Positions 17,605-27,862 of a stretch of DNA of 64,000 nucleotides are shown piece after piece. A model generated the notes under the pieces. It saw only the letters and a list, made by a program, of their open reading frames with translations. It did not search any database and had not been told where the DNA came from. The DNA lies in NCBI GenBank assembly GCA_010015745.1, contig ML978207.1, forward strand, positions 124,001-188,000, given 5' to 3'. The translations under genes were made by a program, and so were the position numbers. Each line of letters opens with the position of its first letter. Position 1 is the first letter of the stretch. Origin of the DNA: Setomelanomma holmii. Its lineage: Eukaryota; Ascomycota; Dothideomycetes; Pleosporales; Phaeosphaeriaceae.

Positions 17605-19570
17605 ATGTCAGAAGCTCGTCGTAGACCAGTGGAAAAGGAGCTCATGCCGACTCAACCAACAATCACGACTTCAGTTAACATCCACAACATGACGTCCCCT
17701 GCAGCACATCCGCAGACCAGTATGACCGTGGCCCGGCTGGCTGGTCCAGCTGTTGACTCGTTAACTAAGGTATGTCCTCGTGGACCGCCGGCTCCTCGCC
17801 CGCCGAACTGTCCTCCTGGTACTTCGCGTTTCTACGAGCACCTGGACGCAGACACTGACTCATCTCGTGCGGACTCTGGCATAGAGTTCAACCCATCTTC
17901 ACGCGGGCTCGAGAAGGCAAAAGTCCGGTCGTGTCTTGCTCCTGTGAAGAAACTCTTCTCTTCGCTTCGCCGTTCAATACGCAAAACAGTGATTCCTGAA
18001 GCTGCTCGACCCGCGGCGAAGAAAAAGGTACAGTCGTATGTTGACTCAATGAAGAGTTTCTTCAGTGAATTGCACTACGTTGTCAAATATGCTGGCACCA
18101 ACAAGCGCGTTTCGTCACAGCCCTCACCGTGGAGATCGAGTTGGAAGAGCTTCCGGCACCCACCTCAGGACAGCCACAAACGGACCTTCCGATGATACTG
18201 TTTCCTCCACCGCCAGCCGCAACGCGCCCATTACGACCAATTCCAAAGCGCCAGATGCCTCTCAGATGGTACCAGGGTGGAGCAGCAGACGAATACTACC
18301 GGTTTTTCTTTACTGATCCAGTCACAGACTTTCAGCCACCTGTAAACACTGGTCCCCAGCAGCCGGAACAAACAGCCACTGGGTTTCCATTCCCTATATC
18401 GTACGCTGAGCTTGAGTCGTACGATCCAGAATTGCTGACCTCGCTACCGCCACACCAACTGACTTTGTAGACGACCGAGTAGAAAATTCCCGTCGAGGAG
18501 ATGCATGACCGACGCCTTCCAATGGCGATACCTGCTCCACAGCGAATGGTACTGTCAGACTGCTCCTCTTCGTGTTCTGAAGAGACTGTGAACGATATCC
18601 AGCATGATTCAGTCATTATGGCTCAGCAAGCCGTTCGATAGATGAGCCTGTCGGACTGCTTTTTGGTAAGTTCGGACGATGACGATGATTACAATGCTGA
18701 TGAGGATACCGGTATTGCAACCCAGGTGTCACCGATCACTCCTACAAATCGTCATGTATCAGTTTGCTCTGACTCCGAAAGTGAGCTCGAACCAAATCAG
18801 CTATTCGTGGACGGCTCTTCTGAAATTGACGTGATCGAGCATCGAGGATCGCTGTTCACCCAAGGTTCAGAGAATGACTCGGCACGGTTTCACTTCGTCG
18901 CGGACCGCGCGACAGTGGCTGCTGGAATATTCTTAGGACGGCGTGATGGCCTACATTATCGCGTTACTCGAAAGGAAGGTAGCCATCAGCAATCTGAGGA
19001 AGCAGCCGCATGCCGGGTATCTGACGACAGCGACAATGGGAAGACTCATCTGACTTCCCAATAGCCCAGTCCCTGTTCGCTGACTTCGACACCAGCTTCA
19101 ACCACAAAGAAGTCGACGATCCAGACAAGCGAAAGTTGATCTTCCTGAGCAACGAGACTGATCAGGAGGACTGGGCATTACGCACCGTGCCGTGCGTCGA
19201 GACATGGTTGGAGTTGGATCAAATCCCAGATGAAGGAGTTTGGGAACATCAGGACGAAGATCCTGGAATAATGCACCGGCTCCTGTGGATGGAGTTCTGC
19301 CTAGGCGAGGAAGACGAGTGGGCGGACATGAACCACGCGGAGTTAGCGGAGGAGGAGGTGAATTTGCCTCATGTTGAGTCGCTACGGGATGAGTTTCAGC
19401 GACGTAATATGCTGGATGCTTGGGACGTAGACTCAGTGAAGATGGATCTTGCGTTCCATGAGCAGCACAAGTTGATGACAGGCCGGATGTTCGGAGCTCT
19501 CCTAAGCGCTCAATGTTCGCCCAAGCCTTCCATCACGCTTGTTCCGTTGCAATCCTGTACACACCAATAA
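17605..19570 (+). pseudogene. hypothetical gene with multiple in-frame stops and frame changes
   Basis: I do not recognise this protein. The first segment from ATG 17605 is basic and Pro-rich, with a helical KKKVQSYVDSMKSFFSEL stretch. At about 18120 the likely frame changes, then stays open to 19064 except for TAG at 18468-18470, 18480-18482 and 18639-18641. The middle holds an acidic run (SSDDDDDYNADED). A further frame change near 19030 leads into an acidic, Trp-containing C-terminal part ending at 19570. All three TAG codons could be CAG (Gln) with C to T, as in the transposons nearby. Some frame changes might be unrecognised introns; a 48-bp GT-AG candidate at about 19020-19066 did not restore the frame. 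A decayed, lineage-specific gene is the best reading. Confidence 0.45.
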
Positions 19571-19633
19571 ACAATTTAAGATTGACTATGTCTCAACCCA
19601 GAATTTTCCCTGTCCATCTGTGCGTCATATTTC

Positions 19634-20788
19634 CTACTGTACTTTCTTCAAATACACCCCCACCGCAATATTGCCGAATCCATCATCCCTCTTATCCTCA
19701 AATTCTATACTAACGCTTTCTTGCTTGTACTTCCACAGTCCCGGACTAGAAGGGTCTGTCGAGAAAGGGCAGACGTTCCTTCTTAAGCCGTCATCAGAAG
19801 TGCCCTTGCCATCGCAACCTAAACCGTCGTCTTTGATTGCGTCGCAAAAGATCCCTGCTGGACCATTCGAACCATGTGTCATGTCAAGCGCGATTTGACG
19901 AACAGGCACATTCGGAGCGAAGCTAAGCACCAGTGTGTTGCCATTCAGGGCTTTGAAGCCCTCTGGGTCGGGCAAGACTGTGATGTTCATATGTGTTAAA
20001 AGGTACGCTTCTTCGGCCAGGGTGTATGATGGGTCTTGTGCGTAAATCTTTGGTCTATTACCGTCTAAATATGTGGCGAGTGTGTCGCGAATCGTACAAG
20101 CGGCGAGGTGTTGCAAGTACGCGCGACGGGGTACTTCGGGCCACCCTTCACATACTGTGAGAAGACAACCTAGTCCAAAGCAGATGATCTGGTCGATGCG
20201 TGCTGTTCCATCTTGTGCATATTTTCCGAAGAAGGATATTAGCTGACGGCGTAGGCAAGATGTGTTCCATTGTGCTTGCCAATCATTCAGCTCTGCTTCT
20301 GCGACGGGTTTCGGTGGTTCATTGTTTGTCTCGATAGGACAATTCTGTGTTCCGAAGGTGAACGGAAGTAGTTCGCTGGTGCAATGCTTGCCATACATCA
20401 AGCCTAAATTCTGAAGGCTATTGTAAACCCATACTCGATTGCTGAAGTAGGCCACGCCGTCTTCGTTAGTTGTAGCTCTTTCCCTAAGTACAGAGTCCAT
20501 GCGCTTGGTGCCGTATGTATCGGGCAGGGGGAATTCGCGGTCTAGGAACATCTGGCTACTGTCGCTGTTCGCAGACGCAATGCCTCTGGTTTCATATTCT
20601 TCGATGGATTTGTAGGCTGCATACGCGCCATCGAAGAGCTCGCGACGAAAGACAGGTCCATGTTCGGCTATAGCCTTGAGGATGGGCTGTAGCTGTACGA
20701 CTGGCTTGATTTCCTCGTCAACGTCATTCTTGGTAGTTTTATTGGTGCCTCCAGGTTCAGATTCGAGCGTCATCTCTTCTGTAGACAT
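19634..20788 (-). CDS. SRR1-like domain protein
   Basis: A single-exon protein of 384 residues. The central part, RIDQIICFGLGCL followed by the YLQHLAACTIRDTL block and IYAQDPSYT, matches the style of SRR1-like proteins, named after a plant circadian regulator and common as multicopy fungal proteins of unknown biochemical role. The N-terminal 100 residues are acidic and charged (EEMTLESEPGGT onward). No signal peptide or membrane helix is seen. It is tail-to-tail with the decayed gene ending at 19570, only 63 bp away. The frame is intact, in contrast to that neighbour. Start at ATG 20788. No molecular function can be assigned. Confidence 0.75.
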   Translation of the reverse strand: MSTEEMTLESEPGGTNKTTKNDVDEEIKPVVQLQPILKAIAEHGPVFRRELFDGAYAAYKSIEEYETRGIASANSDSSQMFLDREFPLPDTYGTKRMDSVLRERATTNEDGVAYFSNRVWVYNSLQNLGLMYGKHCTSELLPFTFGTQNCPIETNNEPPKPVAEAELNDWQAQWNTSCLRRQLISFFGKYAQDGTARIDQIICFGLGCLLTVCEGWPEVPRRAYLQHLAACTIRDTLATYLDGNRPKIYAQDPSYTLAEEAYLLTHMNITVLPDPEGFKALNGNTLVLSFAPNVPVRQIALDMTHGSNGPAGIFCDAIKDDGLGCDGKGTSDDGLRRNVCPFSTDPSSPGLWKYKQESVSIEFEDKRDDGFGNIAVGVYLKKVQ

Positions 20789-21713
20789 ATCAGTTTGGAG
20801 AAAAGAGCCAGTGTTGATGTGCTAGCTTGGGAACGTGCTGTTGCCTAAATACATGTGAGCATGTCACCTCGAGCTTTCAGGGTTGTGCGCATCAATAACC
20901 TCGTTCTTTGAGTCGTCTCTGCCATTGTCGATGGAGGAGTATCGCGGCAAGCACAACTGTGCAATGGTACGCACAAAGTCTAGATAGGCGCCAAGAGGTG
21001 CACCGAGTGCCAGTCGTCGTCACCCGATCTTGCCTCAAGGCATCCAAAGATGAAGCTAACCGTTGTCGCTATTTTGGGATGAAACGAAGTGATGAAGGCT
21101 TCATGGTACTGAAATTCAAGGTGTCGTAGTCTCCGCGTTTCGAGCACGTGGCTGTGCTCGAACGGTCTTTCCTCTTCGACGCCTGCAACTTCAACAACAA
21201 TCACAAATGATCTGGCTTTGACCACCAAGAATCGCAATGTAAAACTCGCAGAATCAATGGCCAAAGATCTCGCAGCATGCAGCCCTTATCAACCAACCTT
21301 CTGAAGTCTGCCTGAGGCCCCACAACGCCGCATCATGGCCCCCAGCGCTAAACTCCACTTCGATGTCCGCCCCAGCCACAATTGTCCGAGCATGGATGCT
21401 CTGACCCTTCCACACCCACGGCGAGTCCCAGCCCCTCGCGGGCTGACTGCGCCGTGACTGCTGCGGCGCGGGAGCGCTTGCACCTACCTACACTTCATGA
21501 TGGCTACAGTTGCCTTGATCCATTCTTGAGAGACATTGCTAACCTCAGTGCGGTGCTGTGATACTGACTTGCCTGCAAACAGCTTCAGATTCACGGGCGT
21601 TATCCAGCTCACAGTACAGCCTCCGTATGCTACTTTTTGGGAGGAACTAGGACGCTCACTTGGACTTGCACATATACGAAGGTTTTCGGAGCGGTATAGC
21701 GTGGTCAGGCATT
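20789..21713. other. intergenic region and leader of the PPxY membrane protein gene
   Basis: No convincing gene. The last few hundred bases probably hold the promoter and 5' UTR of the gene starting at 21714. No repeat was recognised. Confidence 0.45.
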
Positions 21714-22416
21714 ATGGAGGTATAGACTTTATTCACCACTACAACGTCGAGGCGCGACAAGCAACTAACACACCTTCAAGACTCCTACACTACAGCCTTA
21801 CCTAGAGTCATCATCCTCCTCTCATACCTCCTCACCCATCGTCCGCGCCTCCCCCGCTTCAGACACAACCATAAAGCCTCTTCCCGCACTCCCACACGAC
21901 GCTCCAGCGTACACGGACGAGCCATACCACGATGACCCGCACCACGAAGCATATCGCGACGATCCGTCACCACCAAGAGACGAAGCGAGTCACCAACACG
22001 CCGCTGCACACCAGCCCTACACCGACTCACCGCCCACGACACCGAGCGGCACAAACGACGAAAACATCCCCCTAGCACACTTCCTCCTGCACCAACACTA
22101 TCCCACCGAAGCCCCGCCCTCATACAGCGTCGCTATACGGCAGACAAATACACATCGCGACACGCTGATACACTACATTCCTTCCGATACTCACTCCCAC
22201 TCCCAGTCACACGCAAACCTCCAACCACCCACGCGCAGAAGCTACGCGCCCGTCCTCATCGAATTCGACCCCGAGTCCGGCGAAGTCGTGTCGAGGACAG
22301 ACGACGTGCGGCATTCGGTGGAGAACGTGGTTGCCATGTTTGTAGTTGCGGTTGTGTTGTTGATGTTGAGCGGGATGTTGGCGTGGTTTGTTGTTGGGAG
22401 CGGGCTGTTTCGGTGA
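21714..22416 (+). CDS. small C-terminal-anchor membrane protein with PPSY motif, two-codon first coding exon
   Basis: The second exon (21796-22416) is a long open frame without its own good start. The exon before it ends in ATG GAG at 21714-21719, followed by a 76-bp intron (21720-21795) with donor GTATAG, branch AACTAAC and acceptor TACAG. Joined, they encode 208 residues in one frame. The N-terminal 150 residues are polar, with many Asp/His/Pro. An APPSYS motif lies near the middle; PPxY motifs bind WW domains of Nedd4/Rsp5 ubiquitin ligases. Near the C-terminus is one hydrophobic helix (VVAMFVVAVVLLMLSGMLAW) followed by a short tail. The layout suits a membrane-tethered ligase adaptor; this is inference from the motif and topology. 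The start could also lie in an unseen upstream exon. Confidence 0.65.
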
Positions 22417-22915
22417 GGCGAGGGTATGCACGGGCGAGGCACGGTGAGGAAAGAATATGGGAATAGGTCATATTGGATTGGCATGGGCTGGATTGTGTTT
22501 ATGATACCTATGGCTATGGAGTATGTGGTTTTGTGCTGGTGTTTGGGCAGATTTGAGGCATAGGAGTAGTGGTGTAGACCTCGTTGGAAGTTTGGATATG
22601 TCGACATATTGATTAGATGCATACGACTTATCAATCTCAAACCCACGTCAAATCCAACTCCGCATGGCGTGTAAGCAATATGAAGAATAAAGTTTATCAT
22701 TTCCGTACGTTGTGGGGTATGCTGAAGCACAACAAAATATCAACAAAAGCGCGCTTCCCACAGTCCACAATCCACATTCAACCCAGTATCCCTCCCATAT
22801 TTCCTCTGCCCGTCCATCCGACCCACACATCTCGTCCATCCGACCCACTCCATCACGACCCTCTATCCCTTTCAATATGCATATCCCAAACTTTTTTCAC
22901 CCACCGAGACACAAT
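22417..22915. other. convergent intergenic region
   Basis: Spacer of about 500 bp between the stops of the PPxY gene and the Hsp70-like gene. AT-rich in part, probably two 3' UTRs. No gene was recognised. Confidence 0.5.
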
Positions 22916-25310
22916 CTACCTAAACCTCGCCGTGCAACGACCCATGACCTCGCCCTGGCAGACCAACTCGGCATTGAACTCGGAGCCGTCGAGCGTGAGA
23001 TAAATGTCAAAGTAGACGCGGTAGAAGGTGCCTTGGGGCGTGTCCATGCGTTCAAAGTCCTTTTCGAGGTTCTTTCGTGAGAGGTCGGATGTGAGGGTGA
23101 CGACTTCCTTGATGCCTATTTCGTCATTAGCAAGATAGTTGCATTGGGGTGGAAAGTTGGGACTCACGAGGATCCTTGGTGTACTCGGGGCACACATCGT
23201 CGTCACAAGCATACAATATATCCTCGTACATGAGCGTAGCGCCGGGTGCGACTTGTCGGAAGAACGAGACTTTGACGGGCTCGCCGATCTTGACGCGCTG
23301 GCCCTTTTGCACAAAGATCTGGCGCGTGTACTTGCATCGGTCCTTTCCGTCCAGACTAGGGACACGGTATTGTTCGGGGTGGTGACCCTCTTTGAAGGGC
23401 TGGAGGGTGGCCATGAGGTAATGTCGACGGGCGACACGGTGTGTGACGATACGCTCTGTAATACCGGCGGTGACGGCTCCCTTGACGATGGCGGCGACAG
23501 AGTCCATGGGTCGGACGACCTTGGACTGGAATTGAGGTGGCACGTGAAGCTTGATCTGCTGGAAGAGGTATTCTGATGCACCGAAACCACCAACGACAAG
23601 GACGTTCTGTTTATGTCAGCAACAATCCACTCGCAATAATGCTAGTCTTACCTGTAATGACCTGTTCTGCGCCTGAATAGCGATGATCTGATTTCTGACA
23701 AGCTCCAAAATGCGGTTGACCACAGGCTCGAAGCACTGCAGAATCTCCTCATTCGTGAACGTCATGTAGCCCTCCTCGATACCAGCCTCAGGGAACTCAG
23801 CCTCGATACCGACATCGACAGCCCACTTCTGCCCATTGTTTCGGAAGTCGGCCTTTATCCTGTTCTCAAAGTCCATGATACACTTTGCGTATACTTTGCC
23901 TGCCGTCTTCGAGCCGTCAGGCAGTTTCATTTTCCTAATCTTGGCACGAAGGATGTTGCTGAAATTGCGATTGAGCGCTGTAGAACCGCAAGAGTCACCA
24001 GATCCTGCTGTGCACTCGGCTACAGAGAATGGCTGCTCCTCCTCGACCTCGTAAGCGATCAAATCGACGGTACCACCACCGCAATCGACAATGAGAACAG
24101 CATCGTGAATCTTCAGGTTGAGCAGACCGGTCTTTGAGCAAAACATGGCAGCGGCTTCGGGTTCGGTGATGAGCGTCAGCCTATTGTCGTTCTCGTCACG
24201 GAGGAAACCAGCCTGAATGGCTGCGGCACGTGTTGCAGCCTTTCCTGCATCATTCCAGATAGCAGGCACCGTCAGGTAGTATCTGATATTGCGCTCCTCT
24301 CGGTTGAACACCTCACCCAATGTCTTCTGCAGCTGGTTTCGCATTGCCTGCCGCAAGTGGAAGAGGTAGTCGGCGGCCACATCGATCTCAGACTTGCCCG
24401 GGGGTAGAGGGGGTAGGTTGATGGGGTCGATGTATGTGTTTCCAGACAGCATGAGCTGCAGCTTGAACCACTCGACCTTTTGCACGCCGGGCTTGGGGTA
24501 GCCGGTGGGGGCTAATGCGTCGGCGATATCGGGGCCCCATCCTACAACCTTCTGGTACTGGTCGTAGTAGAGCACGGTTGGAATCTGTTCGGACAATTAG
24601 AGACACGTTTATGAGAAGAGCCGAGCCTAGCGCACCTTTTGCTTCGTCTGGTTTCCAGCGCCCGGCCACTCGGTGATGATGTCTTCCTTGGCCTCGGTGT
24701 TGGTAGCGAAAGCGAATGCGACGCCAGAGAACGTGGTGCCCTGCGTCTGTCAGCTGCTGCGCCACATGTGGCTGAGACGTGCGATACTCACAAAGTCGAT
24801 GCCAACAATGAGCTGCGCTTTGGAGCGACCCTCGCCTGGGGCTTCTGCCATGCCCGGCGGGCGGTACTGCTGTGCAGGGGGGCCAGGCGGCGCGCCGTGG
24901 TTGGGCGGAGGTGCACCATAGCCGCCATACTGTCCTGCTGGCGGTTGTGGAGGATAGCCAGGCGGGCCTCCTTGAGGCGGATAGCCCATGGGCGGCTGTT
25001 GTTGCGGAGGGTACCCAGGCGCGCCCGTGTTAATCGGCGGCAGCGGGCTCGCAGGACGGCCGTGCTGGGGATTCGGTGCTCCCAGCCCGCCCTGGGGGGT
25101 AAAGGTGTACGAGGGCGGGCGGCCCAGCGGGTTCTGGGGATTCATGGGGAGCGAGGAGCTGCTGGAGTTGGAGGCTTGGGGCGAAAGCGACGTCGGTCGC
25201 TGCTGGCCGGTGGGGTGGACGGCACCCTGTGGTGATGGAGACGGATTCCCTGCTGAGCTCTTGCGTTTCGAACCGACGAGGTTCTTGAAACGGGCATTCA
25301 TGGAATTCAT
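22916..25310 (-). CDS. Hsp70-like ATPase (HSPA12 type) with Pro/Gly/Tyr-rich N-terminus
   Basis: Five exons read from 25310: 24792-25310, 24636-24740, 23652-24584, 23168-23606 and 22916-23115. They give 731 residues, with introns of 45-52 bp. Residues 1 to about 160 are a low-complexity extension rich in Pro, Gly, Gln and Tyr (repeated GYPPQ/PPGYPPQ). The actin-like ATPase fold follows: LIVGIDFGTTFSGVAFA (phosphate 1; intron 1 falls inside it), VLIVDCGGGTVDLIAYEV (phosphate 2) and NVLVVGGFGASEYL (adenosine). The C-terminal part is short and lacks the usual DnaK peptide-binding domain and EEVD tail, as in HSPA12-like proteins, which are common in fungi. Partner and role are unknown. The ATG at 25310 precedes a basic MNSMNARFKNLVGSKRK start. 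Confidence 0.88.
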
Positions 25311-26249
25311 CAGTCAGGGAGCGGAGGGCTGAGAAGATATGGGTGGGGTGTGGTCAGGTAAATTGGGACAGCTGCTGCGGCTGACAATGCGATCCAACAC
25401 TGGGCGCCAGACAAGGCTGAGAGCTCCCCGCCAACAAGCAGCCAGAGGCGCAGTCCCTGTGGAATAACTTGAAGCGCTGCTGGAGGCCGCTCTGCGTGGC
25501 GACCGAGACTCGAATTCTGTGCGCGAGTCTCGTTCCTGAGCAGGGCGATGCGTGACTGACTGCCAACGCTTGCAGAGGCAAGCCCTACCTTGCGCCTGGA
25601 GGGGTAAACGGGCGGGTCATTCAACGACCGGTGAAGACAACAATTGACCTCTCAGCGCCGTCCAAGGACCCACAACCCGCCACAGCGCCCCGGGGTGCCA
25701 GCGCTGTCAGACCCGAGCCCGCGTATCCTCTGCTTTCCTGGAGGATTGCAGTGCATCGTACTCGTTCCACGTGCCAGCAAACGCTTGGAGACTCAACCTG
25801 GTACGCAGAGCAATCAACCCGAAGAGCAGCTCCAGTCCTGTGGGACAACGGCGGCTCTTGATGCTCGGTTATTGGTAGGACGATATGTTGCGTGCTGATG
25901 CCCGATTGGGTGCGACGCTCACCTCAGCTGCTAGACGCATGCGGCAACAGCTCGCAGATGGCGTTTAGTAAGCGAGCGATATTGGTATGCCTCTTTCATA
26001 GACTTCATCTTTGCTCCTGCACCTCCAAAAGTATGTACAGCCGATCCAAGATGGGATGGGCGACCGCTTCACCAGTATGATGGAGCTTCGAGAGGCCTGC
26101 GAAAGGATCGAGTTCCAGTCATTTCTTTGTTCACCTCCAACGACCCAGCGTCATTCGCATAGAGGCCTCATAGCTCAATTTGGCTGTCACGAATTACTAC
26201 AGGATATGGAGTGCAGCATGCATCTACACGTTGGCATATTCGATCACCA
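25311..26249. other. intergenic region without a recognised gene
   Basis: The promoter side of the Hsp70-like gene, then spacer to the 3' end of the next minus-strand gene. Only short, overlapping ORFs without domains occur. Confidence 0.45.
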
Positions 26250-27014
26250 TCAACACTCCCTCTCGATCTCCCCATGAGCAGTAAGATACTCCTCATCAAC
26301 CGACTCCCTCCTTTCCGTCCTCAAATCGTCCACACCCTCAGTCTCAACCTTTACCTCCTCCTCCTCACCATTAACGTCCTTACTGTCCTTCCTCCACCCC
26401 TTTACCGTCCCCTTCTCCCTCCCACCAGCCATCATCAACCCTCCCTCCTTGTCCAGTTCCTCATTCGCCTCCGGCGGCTGCTCAACCCTATACCATCCGA
26501 CCCCCTCGCCATCTAGACCCATGCTCTTAGCATTTTGTTCTTCGAGCTGTTGTTCGCGCTGCAAATGCTCTCGCAATTGCCGTCTCAACTGTGCACCTTC
26601 AGACTCATCCGCCCCGTCCTCCAGCCCAACACCACTCTCACCACTTTCCACCCCGTCACTACCACCTCCACCTCTCATGTATCCCTCAACCCTATGATCC
26701 TCAGACATCCAATGACTCCAAATGCTCCACTCGATTTTCTCCGTCCCAGCCTCAAGTCGCAACAGCTTCTCAAACGCCCTGTCTCGTTGATAATTATTAC
26801 AAAACGCCAATTCCCCCCTCTCCCGCCTCGCCTCGTTCTCTGCCGCGCAAAAGTCCTTCCAGTAGCGCCGCAGCTGAGCAGTAGGCGAGCTTACGGCTGG
26901 GTTCCATGGGTTCGCGTTGTTATTGAGGGATGTGGTTGATAGCGATGATGCTATGCCACTGGCAGTGGGGTCGGGACGGGCTGGGTGGGTTTGCGGGTGG
27001 TCTGGGTTCGCCAT
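26250..27014 (-). CDS. charged hypothetical protein
   Basis: A 254-residue single-exon protein that I do not recognise. The N-terminal 45 residues are polar and Asn/Ser/Pro-rich. A middle segment (about 50-115) is likely folded and helical, with Trp and Tyr residues (LRRYWKDFCAAENEARRERG, then IEWSIWSHWMSEDHRVEGY). It is followed by a Gly/Glu-rich stretch, a predicted coiled coil (QLRRQLREHLQREQQLEEQN), and an acidic tail with EEEEVKVETEGVDD. There is no signal peptide or membrane helix. The high charge and coiled coil suggest an intracellular scaffold-like protein, but this is weak. The ATG at 27014 opens the only long frame, and codon content looks coding throughout. Confidence 0.6.
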   Translation of the reverse strand: MANPDHPQTHPARPDPTASGIASSLSTTSLNNNANPWNPAVSSPTAQLRRYWKDFCAAENEARRERGELAFCNNYQRDRAFEKLLRLEAGTEKIEWSIWSHWMSEDHRVEGYMRGGGGSDGVESGESGVGLEDGADESEGAQLRRQLREHLQREQQLEEQNAKSMGLDGEGVGWYRVEQPPEANEELDKEGGLMMAGGREKGTVKGWRKDSKDVNGEEEEVKVETEGVDDLRTERRESVDEEYLTAHGEIEREC

Positions 27015-27862
27015 TGTGCCAAGGTTGTGGTTTGTGGGGAGACGGCACGAGGCTGAGGTTTGTCGGAATCGATCGGTTCAGTGTAAAGAATGTGCGTTGC
27101 TTGTAGTGATGTGTCTGAGGATGCTGTGCTGTGTATCGTGTGTTCTATAGAGTATTGTTATGATGTGAGGCAGAGCTGTACTGTTGTGATGGCGGAGGCT
27201 GACCTCGTGGTTAACCGCTGACGATGTTTGATGGGAAAGTGCGAAGACAACATTGTGGGCAAGTCTCTCGAAGCGAAGCTACTCTGTCCATGGTACGGCT
27301 CTGTCATGTTGCTGTGGCAGGCGTTGAGGTGTCGTCAACACTTGCCTTCATGTGATTGAGATCTCATGCATACCAGGGTCTACTATCTGGCTCAACCAAA
27401 CCGTACTCTCCAATCATGTTTAAGGAACCAGATAATAGCCACTTTACCACATTTGTTGAGCTGCAATCGTAAACGCGTATATATGAGATCTCAAGGTGTT
27501 TCTTGCAAGTGAGAGAGGTGGCTTGGGGATGTTAAGTGTATTATTGTACGCTGTCTCAGCTGCTATGACCTTTGTGAACTTTTCAAGACAAACTCGAGGG
27601 ACCCAAAACCCTTGTGGGTCCCTTTGTCATCCCAGCGCTTGGGATATGATGCAATATAAAAGTACAATCTCCGTGTCCAAGACCAAAGAACGCCGGCGCT
27701 GATGAGGACCAAACCCCATAGGATGAAATGTCCACGAAATGAGAGAACAGCCATACGAAAACTGTGACGAAGGATCCATTCGAAGGAAAGCAGTGTAAGC
27801 TCTGAACATCTTCACAGCTTCGACTCGGACTAGATGCTGGCGTGCTGCTGTTGTGAAATCAC
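27015..27862. other. intergenic region without a recognised gene
   Basis: Spacer between the promoter side of the charged hypothetical and the 3' end of TAF4. No domain-bearing ORF, RNA gene or repeat was recognised. Confidence 0.45.

Noticed and set aside
26100..26125. tRNA B-box-like sequence (ATCGAGTTCCAGTC)
   Set aside because: No A box at the right distance and no acceptor stem can be formed.
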